A stretch of DNA of 64,000 nt from Polaromonas sp. (GCF_012927455.1 NZ_JABBPE010000008.1:434001-498000); one strand, 5' to 3'. Shown: positions 34,950 to 43,561, counted from the first letter of the stretch. The notes: generated by a model not told the origin, from the sequence alone. A program made the numbers and translations.

Positions 34950-35669
34950 ATGCCTCTGCAAACCGTCGAACCGCGCCGCCTGTACCGCCAGATTGCCGAG
35001 CAATTGCGCTCGCTGATCAGTGCGGGTGAGTTTGCGGCAGGCAGCCGCCTGCCGGCCGAGCGCGACTTGGCCAAGCAGCTGGGCGTAAGCCGCCCCTCGG
35101 TGCGTGAAGCCCTGATCGCGATGGAGGTGGAAGGCTGGGTCGAAGTCCGCACCGGTTCTGGCGTCTACGTGCTGGATCGATCGAAGCGGACCAACCGCTC
35201 CAAGGGGCTGCAGATTGCGGCCAGCGAATGGGGACCGCTCGAACTGATACGCGCTCGCCGCGTGGTGGAAGGCGAAATTGCCTCGATGGCTGCCGTGCAG
35301 GCCAAACGCAAGGACATTGACGCCATGCGCAAAGCCATTGACTCGATGAAAAGTGATGCCGACGGGGGCGTGCTGCCGATCGAAGGCGACCGGGCATTTC
35401 ACAGCGCGATTGTCGAGGCCTGCGGCAACGTGGTGCTGATAGAAACCGTCCAGAGTTTCTGGGATTCACGCCGCGGCCCGCTGTTCGAGCGCCTGGTCGG
35501 CTATTTCGAGACGATGAAATCATGGCAGTCCGCCATAGCCGAGCACGAAGCGATTTTTGCGGCCATCCGCGCGCATGATGGCGCCGCCGCCCGCGCTGCG
35601 ATGCATGCCCACATGGACAAATCCCATTCCCGATTCAGTGCAAGCTGGCGCCGCGCGAAAACCAGCTGA
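34950..35669 (+). CDS. FadR-subfamily (FCD) GntR transcriptional regulator
   Basis: GntR-family regulator of 239 residues. The winged helix (about 8-75) reads LYRQIAEQLRSLISAGEFAA, then LPAERDLAKQLGVSRPSVRE. The C-terminal FCD ligand domain (about 90-230) carries metal-binding-type residues in the EGDRAFHSAIVEACGN helix. Members such as ExuR/UxuR/LldR respond to sugar acids or hydroxy acids. It is divergent from the SDR pair and upstream of the TRAP genes, so it is the probable local repressor of the sugar-acid locus. Confidence 0.88.
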   Translation: MPLQTVEPRRLYRQIAEQLRSLISAGEFAAGSRLPAERDLAKQLGVSRPSVREALIAMEVEGWVEVRTGSGVYVLDRSKRTNRSKGLQIAASEWGPLELIRARRVVEGEIASMAAVQAKRKDIDAMRKAIDSMKSDADGGVLPIEGDRAFHSAIVEACGNVVLIETVQSFWDSRRGPLFERLVGYFETMKSWQSAIAEHEAIFAAIRAHDGAAARAAMHAHMDKSHSRFSASWRRAKTS

Positions 35670-35729
35670 TTCAAGCGCCCCAGTCACTGCACCTTTCACT
35701 TTCACCGTTCTTTCAACCGAGGAGACAAC

Positions 35730-36716
35730 ATGACAAAACGATTAGCTATTAAAACCATAGCTATGTGCGCAGTATTGGCGGGCGCCATGAGCACATTTGG
35801 CATTTCCCATGCGCAGACCAAGCTGAAATGGGCGCATGTCTACGAAACCTCCGAGCCCTTTCACAAGTGGTCGGTCTGGGCGGGTGACGAGATCAAGAAG
35901 CGCACCAATGGCCGCTACGACGTGCAGGTGTTTCCGGCCTCATCGCTGGGTAAAGAGTCTGACATCAACCAGGGCCTGACGCTGGGCACGGTGGACATCA
36001 TCCTGACCGGCGCGAGCTTTGCAGCCTCCAGCTACCCGCCGCTGGCGGTGACCTACTTCCCGTTCATCTTTCGCGATTCCGAGCACCAGCTCAAGTACGC
36101 CAAGAGTGAGGTGTTCAAGGAGCTCGCCAAAGGCTATGACGACAAGAGCGGCAACCACATCACGGCGCTGAACTACTACGGCGCGCGCCAGCTGACATCC
36201 AACCGCCCGATTGCCAAACCCGAAGACATGAAGGGTCTGAAAATCCGCGTGCCTGACGCGCCGGCTTACCTTGCATTCCCAAAATCACTGGGCGCCAACG
36301 CTACGCCGATTGCCTTTGCGGAGGTTTATCTGGCGCTGCAGAACGGCACCGTGGACGCGCAAGAAAACCCGTTGCCCACCATCCTGGCCAAGAAGTTTTT
36401 TGAAGTGCAGAAAAATATCTCGTTGACCGGTCATATCGTGGATTCGCTGCTGACCGTCGTCGGCGGGGCGCTGTGGAACAAGCTGTCGGAAGCCGACCGG
36501 AAAATCTTCAGCGACGTGATGCAGGAAGCCGCCGAGAAAACCGGTCGTGAAATCATTGCCTCGGAACTGCGCCTGGTTGACGAATTCAAGCAGAAGGGCA
36601 TCAACGTGATCACGGTGGACAAAAACGCCTTTCGCGAGGCCGTGTTGAAAAATGCCAAGCCCGCCGACTACGGCTACCGCCAGGCCGACTACGACCGCAT
36701 CACTGCAATCAAGTAG
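35730..36716 (+). CDS. dctP: TRAP transporter substrate-binding protein, DctP-like
   Basis: Periplasmic binding protein of 328 residues for a TRAP importer. The signal peptide ends near HAQT (residues 1-29). DctP features include YETSEPFHKWSVWAGDEIKK, FPASSLGKESDINQGLTLG, and the ligand-carboxylate Arg in DMKGLKIRVPDAP, which indicates an organic-acid ligand. A good ribosome-binding site (GAGGAG) precedes the ATG. The first codons contain sequence resembling the AATAGCT repeat, so part of the signal peptide (LAIKTIAMCAV) may derive from it. Confidence 0.93.
   Translation: MTKRLAIKTIAMCAVLAGAMSTFGISHAQTKLKWAHVYETSEPFHKWSVWAGDEIKKRTNGRYDVQVFPASSLGKESDINQGLTLGTVDIILTGASFAASSYPPLAVTYFPFIFRDSEHQLKYAKSEVFKELAKGYDDKSGNHITALNYYGARQLTSNRPIAKPEDMKGLKIRVPDAPAYLAFPKSLGANATPIAFAEVYLALQNGTVDAQENPLPTILAKKFFEVQKNISLTGHIVDSLLTVVGGALWNKLSEADRKIFSDVMQEAAEKTGREIIASELRLVDEFKQKGINVITVDKNAFREAVLKNAKPADYGYRQADYDRITAIK
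35745..35770 (+). repeat. AATAGCT-type repeat within the dctP signal-peptide codons
   Basis: GCTATTAAAACCATAGCTAT followed by GTGCGC matches the spacing and core of the intergenic copy at 41402 (GCTATTAAACTGATAGCTG, then TTTGCGC). It encodes part of the hydrophobic signal-peptide core. Similarity is by eye and could be partly chance. Confidence 0.45.
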
Positions 36717-36728
36717 GCAGGATGCATC

Positions 36729-37295
36729 ATGCAAGACATTGACGCCGGCCCCAAAATCATGGGGGACGACGGCGAGTTCCACGCGCAGGACGAGGCGGTG
36801 GATCTCTCCGGCACCACAGGGGAAGCCTGGGTTGCGCTGGGCATCTTCTGGGCCCTCGGCGTCACCGTGTTCTACCAGTTTTTCACGCGCTATGTGCTCA
36901 ACGACTCTGCCGCCTGGACCGAAGAGATCGCGCGCTATCTGCTGATCGGTGTGGTCTTTGTCGGCGCCTGCATCGGTGTCAGCAAGAACAACCACATTCA
37001 GGTCGATTTTTTCTTCAAGTTCATGCCGCCCGCCATCGCCCGCTTTGTGGCCACTCTGGTGGACCTGCTGCGCGTGGTGTTCCTTCTCGCCTTCGCGGTG
37101 CTCACGCTGATGATGATGAACAAGCTGAGTAACGCCCGCATGACGATGATTGACCTGCCGATGAACCTGGTTTATGGCGTCTGCATGGCCGGCTTTTCGG
37201 CCATGACCTGGCGTGCCATTCAGGTGGCGCGCTTTCACTGGAAGCGCGGCTACAGCGTGCTCGAACGCCCTGAATCAACTATGGATGACGTCTGA
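36729..37295 (+). CDS. dctQ: TRAP transporter small permease, DctQ-like
   Basis: Small membrane subunit of 188 residues with four predicted helices: WVALGIFWALGVTVFYQFFT, the ARYLLIGVVFVGACIGVS helix, RVVFLLAFAVLTLMMMNKL and a last one near MNLVYGVCMAGFSAM. TAWTEE-like (SAAWTEEIARYLL) and the charged N-terminal extension of 30 residues are visible. It lies between dctP (12-base gap) and dctM (12-base gap). Confidence 0.9.
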   Translation: MQDIDAGPKIMGDDGEFHAQDEAVDLSGTTGEAWVALGIFWALGVTVFYQFFTRYVLNDSAAWTEEIARYLLIGVVFVGACIGVSKNNHIQVDFFFKFMPPAIARFVATLVDLLRVVFLLAFAVLTLMMMNKLSNARMTMIDLPMNLVYGVCMAGFSAMTWRAIQVARFHWKRGYSVLERPESTMDDV

Positions 37296-37307
37296 GCGAC
37301 CTACCCT

Positions 37308-38705
37308 ATGCTGAAAATTATTTTCCTGCTGCTCTTGAGTGGCGGCATTCCGGTCGCCATCGCCATGGCCGGCTCCGCGCTGCTCTACATCTGGTGGACT
37401 GGCACGCTGCCGCCGTTTGTGGTGATCCACCGCATGATCAGCGGCATCGACAGCTTTCCCCTGCTGGCCGTGCCCTTCTTTATTCTGGCTGGCAACCTGA
37501 TGAACAACGCTGGCATCACCAACCGCATCTATAACTACGCGCTGGCATTGGTGGGCTGGATGAAAGGTGGCCTGGGCCATGTCAACGTGCTGGGCTCGGT
37601 GATTTTTGCCGGCATGAGCGGCACCGCCATTGCCGACGCGGCCGGCCTGGGCACGATTGAAATCAAGGCCATGAAGGACCACGGCTACAGCACCGAGTTT
37701 GCCGTCGGTGTGACGGCGGCCTCGGCCACGCTGGGTCCCATCATTCCGCCGAGTTTGCCGTTTGTGATCTACGGCATGATGGCCAACGTCAGCGTGGGCT
37801 CGCTCTTTCTCGCCGGCATTCTGCCGGGCGTGCTCATGGCGATTTTGATGATGCTGACGGTGGCCTGGTTTGCCCACAAAAACGGCTGGGGCGCCGACGT
37901 CAGGTTCGAGTGGCCCAGGGTCATCAAGGCGCTGCTGGAAACCGTTGTGGTGATCGCCTGGCCGGTGCTGCTTTGGCTGCTGATTGTCAAGGGCGGCCTG
38001 CCAGCGCAGCTGACGGTGTTTATCGGGCTGGTCATGCTGTTCGTTGCCGACAAGCTGTTCAAGTTCCAGGCCGCGCTGCCCATCATGACGCCGGTGCTGC
38101 TGATTGGCGGCATGACGACCGGCATTTTCACGCCCACTGAAGGCGCCATCGCCGCCTGCCTGTGGGCCATGCTGCTGGGCTTTGCCTGGTACCGCACGCT
38201 GAATTTCAAGTCGTTCGTGAAGGTCTGCCTGGACACCGTGGAGACCACCAGCACGGTGCTGTTCATTGTCGCGGCCGCCAGCATTTTTGGCTGGATGCTG
38301 ACGGCCACCGGCGTCACCGCCGCTATCAGCGAATGGGTGCTGGGCTTTACCCAGAGCCCCTACATGTTTTTGCTGCTGGCCAATCTGCTGATGCTGTTCG
38401 TCGGCTGCTTTTTGGAGCCGACTGCGGCGATCACCATCCTGGTGCCCATACTGGTGCCGATCTGCCAGAAATTGGGCATTGATCTGGTCCACTTCGGTCT
38501 TGTGATGGTGCTCAACCTGATGATAGGCCTGCTGCATCCACCCATGGGCATGGTGCTGTTTGTGCTGGCGCGGGTGGCCAAGCTCTCGGTGGAAAGAACC
38601 ACCGTGGCAATCCTGCCTTGGTTGCTGCCCTTGCTGGGCAGTTTGGCCATCATCACCTATTTCCCCAGGGTCGTTCTGTGGCTCCCCAACATGGTTTTTA
38701 ACTAA
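37308..38705 (+). CDS. dctM: TRAP transporter large permease, DctM-like
   Basis: Large membrane subunit of 465 residues, about 12 helices, forming the sodium-coupled transport channel with DctQ. Family signatures: FPLLAVPFFILAGNLMNNAG, GSVIFAGMSGTAIADAAGLG, AASATLGPIIPPSLPFVIYG and IGLLHPPMGMVLFVLARVAK. It is slightly longer than the usual 425-430 residues. The stop overlaps the start of the UxaA-family gene by one base, tying uptake to the first catabolic step. Confidence 0.93.
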   Translation: MLKIIFLLLLSGGIPVAIAMAGSALLYIWWTGTLPPFVVIHRMISGIDSFPLLAVPFFILAGNLMNNAGITNRIYNYALALVGWMKGGLGHVNVLGSVIFAGMSGTAIADAAGLGTIEIKAMKDHGYSTEFAVGVTAASATLGPIIPPSLPFVIYGMMANVSVGSLFLAGILPGVLMAILMMLTVAWFAHKNGWGADVRFEWPRVIKALLETVVVIAWPVLLWLLIVKGGLPAQLTVFIGLVMLFVADKLFKFQAALPIMTPVLLIGGMTTGIFTPTEGAIAACLWAMLLGFAWYRTLNFKSFVKVCLDTVETTSTVLFIVAAASIFGWMLTATGVTAAISEWVLGFTQSPYMFLLLANLLMLFVGCFLEPTAAITILVPILVPICQKLGIDLVHFGLVMVLNLMIGLLHPPMGMVLFVLARVAKLSVERTTVAILPWLLPLLGSLAIITYFPRVVLWLPNMVFN

Positions 38706-40231
38706 TGACACCTTTTATCCGTCTCCACCCCCAGGACGATGTGCTGATTGCCCGAGCCCAGCTGGTCGGCGGCACGCAAGTTGAAAACATCACAGTCAAG
38801 GGGCTGATACCAGCCGGCCACAAAATTGCCAGCCACGCCATTGCGACTGGCGATGCGGTGCGGCGCTACAACCAGATCATCGGTTTTGCCAGCAAAGCGA
38901 TTGCCGCAGGCGAGCACATTCACACCCACAACCTCGACATGGGTCCGGACAAGGGCGACTTCGCGCGCGACTACGCCTTTGGCGCTGATGTCAAACCCGA
39001 GCCGGCACGGCTGGAAGCCACCTTCATGGGCATCAAGCGCGCCGACGGCCGCGTCGCCACGCGCAACTACATTGGCGTTTTGACCAGCGTGAACTGCTCG
39101 GCCACGGCGGCGCGCGCCATCGCCGATCATTTTTCGCGGCAAAGCAATCCGGCCGCACTCAGCGCCTTCCCGAACGTGGATGGCGTGGTGGCGCTGACCC
39201 ACGGCACCGGCTGCGGCATGGACACCGAGGGCACGGGCATGCAGATTTTGCAGCGCACGCTGGCCGGTTATGCCACGCATGCCAACTTTGCCGCCGTGCT
39301 GGTGGTGGGCCTGGGCTGCGAGGCCAACCAGATCAATGCCTGGCTGGCCAGCAGCAGCCTGCGCGAAGGCGAGACCTTCAAGGTGTTCAACATCCAGGAC
39401 AGCGGCGGCACCACCAAGACCGTGGCCAAGGGCGTGGCACTGATCAACCAGATGCTGCCCAAGGTCAATAACGTGAAACGCGAGCCTTGCAGTGCCGCGC
39501 ACATCACCATAGGCCTGCAATGCGGCGGCTCCGACGGCTACTCGGGCATCAGCGCCAACCCAGCGCTCGGCGCTGCCGTGGATTTGCTGGTGGCGCACGG
39601 CGGCACCGCCATCTTGAGCGAAACGCCCGAAATTTACGGCGCCGAGCATTTGCTGACGCGCCGAGCCGTGACGCGGGAGGTCGGTGAAAAACTGATTGCC
39701 CGCATCAAGTGGTGGGAGCACTACACCGAGATCAACCAGGGCGAGATGAACAACAATCCCTCGCCCGGCAACAAGGCGGGCGGGCTCACGACCATTCTTG
39801 AAAAATCGCTGGGCGCCGTCGCTAAGGGCGGTACCTGCAATCTGCAGGCGGTCTACGAATACGCCGAAGCAGTGACGGCGCACGGCTTTGTCTACATGGA
39901 TACGCCCGGTTACGACCCGGTCAGCGCGACTGGCCAGGTGGCAGGCGGCGCCAACCTGATCTGCTTTACCACCGGCCGCGGCTCGGCCTACGGCTGCGCG
40001 CCCTCGCCCTCGCTCAAACTGTCGACCAACTCGGCGCTGTGGCGCAAGCAGGAAGACGACATGGACCTCAACTGCGGAGAGATCATAGACGGCAGCAGCA
40101 CAGTGGCCGAGATGGGACAGCGTATTTTCGAGCTGGTGCTGGCCACCGCCTCGGGCGGCAAAAGCAAGAGCGAGTCACACGGTTATGGCCAGAACGAATT
40201 TGTGCCCTGGCAGGTCGGCGCGGTGATGTGA
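38705..40231 (+). CDS. UxaA-family sugar-acid dehydratase (altronate/galactarate dehydratase-like)
   Basis: Full-length UxaA-type enzyme of 508 residues. The N-terminal SAF domain (about 1-85, IRLHPQDDVLIARAQ, then AGEHIHTHNLDMG) precedes the catalytic part with GIKRADGRVATRNYIGVLTS, VDGVVALTHGTGCGMDTEG, LQCGGSDGYSGISANPALGA and NNPSPGNKAGGLTTILEKSL. Such enzymes dehydrate altronate, galactarate or related aldonates to 2-keto-3-deoxy acids with an iron centre. The exact sugar acid is uncertain, since this locus lacks kdgK/eda partners and instead carries SDR and FAH genes. Confidence 0.9.
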   Translation: MTPFIRLHPQDDVLIARAQLVGGTQVENITVKGLIPAGHKIASHAIATGDAVRRYNQIIGFASKAIAAGEHIHTHNLDMGPDKGDFARDYAFGADVKPEPARLEATFMGIKRADGRVATRNYIGVLTSVNCSATAARAIADHFSRQSNPAALSAFPNVDGVVALTHGTGCGMDTEGTGMQILQRTLAGYATHANFAAVLVVGLGCEANQINAWLASSSLREGETFKVFNIQDSGGTTKTVAKGVALINQMLPKVNNVKREPCSAAHITIGLQCGGSDGYSGISANPALGAAVDLLVAHGGTAILSETPEIYGAEHLLTRRAVTREVGEKLIARIKWWEHYTEINQGEMNNNPSPGNKAGGLTTILEKSLGAVAKGGTCNLQAVYEYAEAVTAHGFVYMDTPGYDPVSATGQVAGGANLICFTTGRGSAYGCAPSPSLKLSTNSALWRKQEDDMDLNCGEIIDGSSTVAEMGQRIFELVLATASGGKSKSESHGYGQNEFVPWQVGAVM

Positions 40232-40290
40232 GTCAGCTTAGGCCTACGGCCAACTGACCTGATTCGTGCGCCTCACCAAACTACTTTTAC

Positions 40291-41355
40291 ATGCAAAAAA
40301 CAATCCAGGCCCAAGACCTACGTGCGCAAGTAGCTACTGTTTTAATAGCAGCCGACAGTTCCGCCGAAGAAGCTGCCAGTGTCGCGGCCAACCTGGTGCT
40401 GGCCAATTTGAGCGGCCACGACTCGCACGGCGTGGGCATGCTGCCACGCTATGTTGACGCGGTACTCGAAGGCGGCCTTCGCCCCAACACCGGCGTGCGC
40501 GTGCTGCTAGACAGCGGCTCGCTCTTGACGCTGGACGGCCAGCGCGGCTACGGTCAGATCGTCGGCGAGCAGGCCATAGCGCTTGGCATAGAGCGCGCCA
40601 AAACCCATGGCAGCTGCATCATGACACTGGGCAACGCGCACCACCTGGGCCGCATCGGCCACTTTGCCGAGATCGCCGTGGCGCAGGGCCTGGTGTCGCT
40701 GCATTTTGTCAATGTGCTGTCGCGTCCGGTCGTCGCACCGTTTGGCGGCGCCGATGGCCGCTACGGCACCAATCCCTGCTGCATTGGCGTGCCGCTCAAG
40801 GGGCGGGAGCCTTTCGTGCTTGACTTTGCCACCAGCCGTGTGGCGCAAGGCAAGATGCGGGTGGCCTACAACAAGGGTATACAGGTCGAACCCGGCACGC
40901 TAATTGACGAGATGGGCCGCCCAACCACAGACCCCGGTGTGGTCGTGGTGCCGCAAAGTAATGGCCTGTTTGGCGCCCTGCTGGCCTTTGGCGAGCACAA
41001 GGGTTACGGCCTGGCCGTAGCCTGCGAATTGCTGGGCGGCGCACTGACGGGCGGCGGCACTTGGCACAAACCGACCGACCCCGCCGTGCGCGCCGTCGTC
41101 AACGGCATGCTCACCATCTTGATCGACCCGATTAGGCTGGGCACACAAGCGGTCTTTGAAAAGGAAGCGTTGGCGTTTGTTGACTGGCTCACGGACGGGC
41201 CGGTGGCGCCGGGCTTTGACGCCGTGCAGATTGCCGGTGAGCCCGAGCGCGCGACCCGGCTGCGACGCGAAGCTGAGGGAATCGTGATCGATGCCATTAC
41301 CTGGCAGGAAATTGTGGCGGCGGGCCTTAAGCTGGGCATCAGTCTGCCAAGCTGA
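40291..41355 (+). CDS. Ldh2-family malate/L-lactate/ureidoglycolate dehydrogenase
   Basis: NAD(P)-dependent 2-hydroxyacid dehydrogenase of the LDH2/MDH2 family, 354 residues (YbiC/DlgD-like). The catalytic His lies in NLSGHDSHGVGMLPRY (about 40-55). TLGNAHHLGRIGHFAEIAV, GTNPCCIGVPLKG and FGEHKGYGLAVACELLGGAL are family hallmarks. In the sugar-acid locus it could oxidise the lactate/hydroxy-acid product or reduce a keto acid. Residues near 12-22 (VATVLIAADS) are encoded by sequence resembling an inverted AATAGCT repeat. It is the last gene of the plus-strand run. Confidence 0.88.
   Translation: MQKTIQAQDLRAQVATVLIAADSSAEEAASVAANLVLANLSGHDSHGVGMLPRYVDAVLEGGLRPNTGVRVLLDSGSLLTLDGQRGYGQIVGEQAIALGIERAKTHGSCIMTLGNAHHLGRIGHFAEIAVAQGLVSLHFVNVLSRPVVAPFGGADGRYGTNPCCIGVPLKGREPFVLDFATSRVAQGKMRVAYNKGIQVEPGTLIDEMGRPTTDPGVVVVPQSNGLFGALLAFGEHKGYGLAVACELLGGALTGGGTWHKPTDPAVRAVVNGMLTILIDPIRLGTQAVFEKEALAFVDWLTDGPVAPGFDAVQIAGEPERATRLRREAEGIVIDAITWQEIVAAGLKLGISLPS
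40324..40350 (-). repeat. AATAGCT-type repeat within the ldh-like coding region (inverted)
   Basis: Read on the minus strand it gives TGCTATTAAAACAGTAGCTA followed by CTTGCGC, close to the copy at 17062. It is in frame near the N-terminus of the dehydrogenase, where family sequences vary. Confidence 0.5.
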
Positions 41356-41400
41356 TAGTCCATTCCAAGACCACGTTTGCGCTTTTCATGCGTTTTTGCA

Positions 41401-41446
41401 TGCTATTAAACTGATAGCTGTTTGCGCCCGTATCTATTGGGCTGCG
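41401..41446 (+). repeat. Dispersed AATAGCT-type repeat, copy 4
   Basis: TGCTATTAAACTGATAGCTG, TTTGCGCCCGTATCTATTGG, GCT. It faces copy 5 about 40 bases away in opposite orientation, between the convergent ldh-like and slmA genes. Confidence 0.85.
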
Positions 41447-41504
41447 ACAGCATCTTCATCAACAGATATATAGAAAATGCCGCTAGCCCAATAGAAACGG
41501 GCGC
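41424..41504. terminator. Hairpin formed by facing repeat copies, likely bidirectional terminator
   Basis: GCGCCCGTATCTATTGGGCT (41424-41443) and AGCCCAATAGAAACGGGCGC (41485-41504) are inverted copies with few mismatches. They lie between the convergent ldh-like and slmA genes, and a T-run (41515-41520) follows on the plus strand, so termination from both sides is plausible. Confidence 0.5.
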
Positions 41505-41528
41505 TAGCAGCTACTTTTTTCATAGCAT
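41481..41528 (-). repeat. Dispersed AATAGCT-type repeat, copy 5 (inverted)
   Basis: On the minus strand: TGCTATGAAAAAAGTAGCTG, CTAGCGCCCGTTTCTATTGG, GCTAGCG. It pairs with copy 4. Confidence 0.85.
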
Positions 41529-41553
41529 CAGCGGCCAATGCGACAGTGCAGGC

Positions 41554-42204
41554 TCAAGCCAGCACGGCGTTCAGGCTGGCTTCCAGGTGCTCGGTCGGCA
41601 AGCGCTTGAAGCCGGAGCGGTTAAAGCGCTGCAGGCGCCCAACCATGAAGGCGACGATCACCGATGCGCGCACCTGCGCGTCGACCGTCGGAGTGGCGGC
41701 GCCATTGCCGGCGGCCGCATCGCGCAGGCTTTGCTTCAGGCTGGACTCGAGCTTGTCGAAAAACTGGTTCATGCGTGCCTGCAGGCGCTCGTTTTCAAAC
41801 ACTAGCGCATCTCCCACCATCACGCGCGCCATGCCTGGGTTCTTTTCGCCGAATTGCAAAATCATGACGACCAGCTTGCGGGTGCGTGCGGCGTGTTCGG
41901 TTTCGCGCTCGGTGATCTGGTTGACGAGTGTAAAAACGCTTTGCTCGATGAACTCGATCAGCCCCTCGAACATCTGCGCCTTGCTGGCGAAATGGCGGTA
42001 CAGCGCCGCTTCGCTCACATCCAGTTTGGCGGCCAGGGCTGAGGTGGTGATGCGCTCGGCGCCCGGCTGCTCGAGCATGGTCGCCAAGGCCTGCAGAATC
42101 TGCTCGCGGCGCTCTCCCGGCTTGGGACGCTTGCGCGCTGCCGGTTCCGCAAACGCTGGCGTGGCCAGCGGGCTCAGTTCGGGTTCAGACGCAAAGTCGG
42201 GCAT
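41554..42204 (-). CDS. slmA: Nucleoid occlusion factor SlmA (TetR family)
   Basis: TetR-fold DNA-binding protein of 216 residues that in E. coli blocks FtsZ ring assembly over the chromosome. The helix-turn-helix region RREQILQALATMLEQ, ERITTSALAAKLDVSEAALY, RHFASKAQMFEGLIEFIEQS aligns closely with E. coli SlmA, as do GEKNPGMARVMVGDALVFEN and RLQARMNQFFDKLE. The N-terminus has a 25-residue Pro/Ala-rich extension. It follows argB in the same direction, a common betaproteobacterial arrangement. Confidence 0.9.
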   Translation of the reverse strand: MPDFASEPELSPLATPAFAEPAARKRPKPGERREQILQALATMLEQPGAERITTSALAAKLDVSEAALYRHFASKAQMFEGLIEFIEQSVFTLVNQITERETEHAARTRKLVVMILQFGEKNPGMARVMVGDALVFENERLQARMNQFFDKLESSLKQSLRDAAAGNGAATPTVDAQVRASVIVAFMVGRLQRFNRSGFKRLPTEHLEASLNAVLA

Positions 42205-42549
42205 AGGGGCAATTGGGGCGATAGGGGGGCGATAAGGCCCGAAATGAAAAGTGTTTCAAAAAACCAGCGTTCGTTGCAAATCCATTCTCGCACAGGGGGA
42301 TAAGCGATCTGGCGCCATCTTGTGGGGGTTTTTGCTCATGGCGCCAGCAAAATTTTTAGCTTTTCAACAGGTCGGTTTGGCTGCTCAGAGCATCGCGCCA
42401 ACAGTACTCAGGAGAAAAAAGTGCAGCGAACCTTCGACGAATTTAGTTCATCTCACGCATGCTGCATCTTGCCGATTTGATCCGGACAGGTTTGAACGCA
42501 GTTGAACGCAGTTGAACGCAGTTGAACGCGGACATAGCCCGGCGCCCGC
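42205..42549. other. Intergenic region between argB and slmA with a short tandem repeat
   Basis: These 345 bases carry no recognised gene. A plus-strand open frame of 84 codons (42251-42505) has no recognisable features. Near the argB end four 10-base units of the type GTTGAACGCA stand in tandem (42491-42530). The slmA promoter is expected in this stretch. Confidence 0.5.
42491..42530. repeat. Tandem repeat, four 10-base units
   Basis: The units TTTGAACGCA, GTTGAACGCA, GTTGAACGCA and GTTGAACGCG follow one another without gaps, 20 bases beyond the 3' end of argB. It is probably a slippage-prone microsatellite. Confidence 0.85.
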
Positions 42550-43470
42550 TCAATGCGAGCGAATCATGGTCCCGTAGGCCTGATCGGTCAAAATCTCCAG
42601 CAGCATGGCATGCGGCACCCGGCCGTCAATGATGTGGACCGCATTGACGCCACTTTTGGCCGCATCCAGCGCGCCTTCTATTTTGGGCAGCATGCCGCCC
42701 GAAATCGTGCCATCGGCAAACAGCTCGTCAATCTCGCGGGCGCTCAGGTCGGTCAGCAGTTCGCCGGCCTTGTTCAGCACGCCGGGAGTATTGGTCAACA
42801 GAACAAGCTTTTCGGCCTTGAGCACGATGGCCAGCTTGCCCGCCACCACGTCGGCGTTGATGTTGTAGCTCTCGTTTTCCTCGCCAAAGCCAATCGGGCT
42901 GATGACGGGAATGAAGGCATCGTCCTGCAGTGCCTTGACCACGCTGGGGTCGATGCTGACGATTTCGCCGACGAAGCCGATGTCATGCGCCTTGTCCGCA
43001 TCGTCCTTGTCGAGCATCTTGAGTTGGCGCGCCCGGATCAGGCCGCCGTCGCGCCCCGTGAGGCCGACCGCCTTGCCGCCGGCCTGGTTGATCAGGCCCA
43101 CGATATCCTGCTGAACCTGGCCGGCCAGCACCCATTCGACCACCTCCATGGTTTCATCGTCGGTCACGCGCATGCCCTGAATGAAGCGCCCCTTTTTTCC
43201 GAGACGGTTCAGTGCCGCTTCAATCTGCGGTCCGCCGCCGTGCACCACCACCGGGTTCATGCCGACCAGCTTGAGCAGCACCACGTCTTCGGCAAAATCG
43301 GCCTGCAGCGCCGGGTCTGTCATGGCATTGCCGCCGTACTTGATGACGATAGTTTTGCCGTGGAACTTGCGGATGTAGGGCAGCGCCTGGGCCAGAATCT
43401 CGGCCTTGTCACGCGGTCCGATGTGGGATAGATCAGGATCGACGGAGGGAGTGGCAAGGGGTGTGGTCAT
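42550..43470 (-). CDS. argB: Acetylglutamate kinase
   Basis: Amino-acid kinase of 306 residues that phosphorylates N-acetylglutamate in arginine biosynthesis. Conserved elements: [14 protein letters not shown] (phosphate binding, about 35-48), [58 protein letters not shown] and the C-terminal [20 protein letters not shown]. Length and motifs are standard. It is monocistronic or paired with slmA downstream, and marks the chromosomal border of the polysaccharide locus. Confidence 0.95.
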   Translation of the reverse strand: MTTPLATPSVDPDLSHIGPRDKAEILAQALPYIRKFHGKTIVIKYGGNAMTDPALQADFAEDVVLLKLVGMNPVVVHGGGPQIEAALNRLGKKGRFIQGMRVTDDETMEVVEWVLAGQVQQDIVGLINQAGGKAVGLTGRDGGLIRARQLKMLDKDDADKAHDIGFVGEIVSIDPSVVKALQDDAFIPVISPIGFGEENESYNINADVVAGKLAIVLKAEKLVLLTNTPGVLNKAGELLTDLSAREIDELFADGTISGGMLPKIEGALDAAKSGVNAVHIIDGRVPHAMLLEILTDQAYGTMIRSH

Positions 43471-43561
43471 GGCGCCAGGTAGTTAAGTCAATTAGCAAAT
43501 TGTGCCGTATCTCGGTGCACCTCCGCCCGTCCTGTCCGCTAGCACTCAACCGATTGCGGAT

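Noticed and set aside
37275..38711. Minus-strand open frame of 478 codons
   Set aside because: His/Gln-rich antisense shadow of dctM, which has intact TRAP signatures on the plus strand.
42251..42505. Plus-strand frame of 84 codons between slmA and argB
   Set aside because: No recognisable protein features, no convincing ribosome-binding site, and unusual composition.
42491..42530. Possible CRISPR-like repeats
   Set aside because: Units are 10 bases and directly adjacent with no spacers; no cas genes are present.
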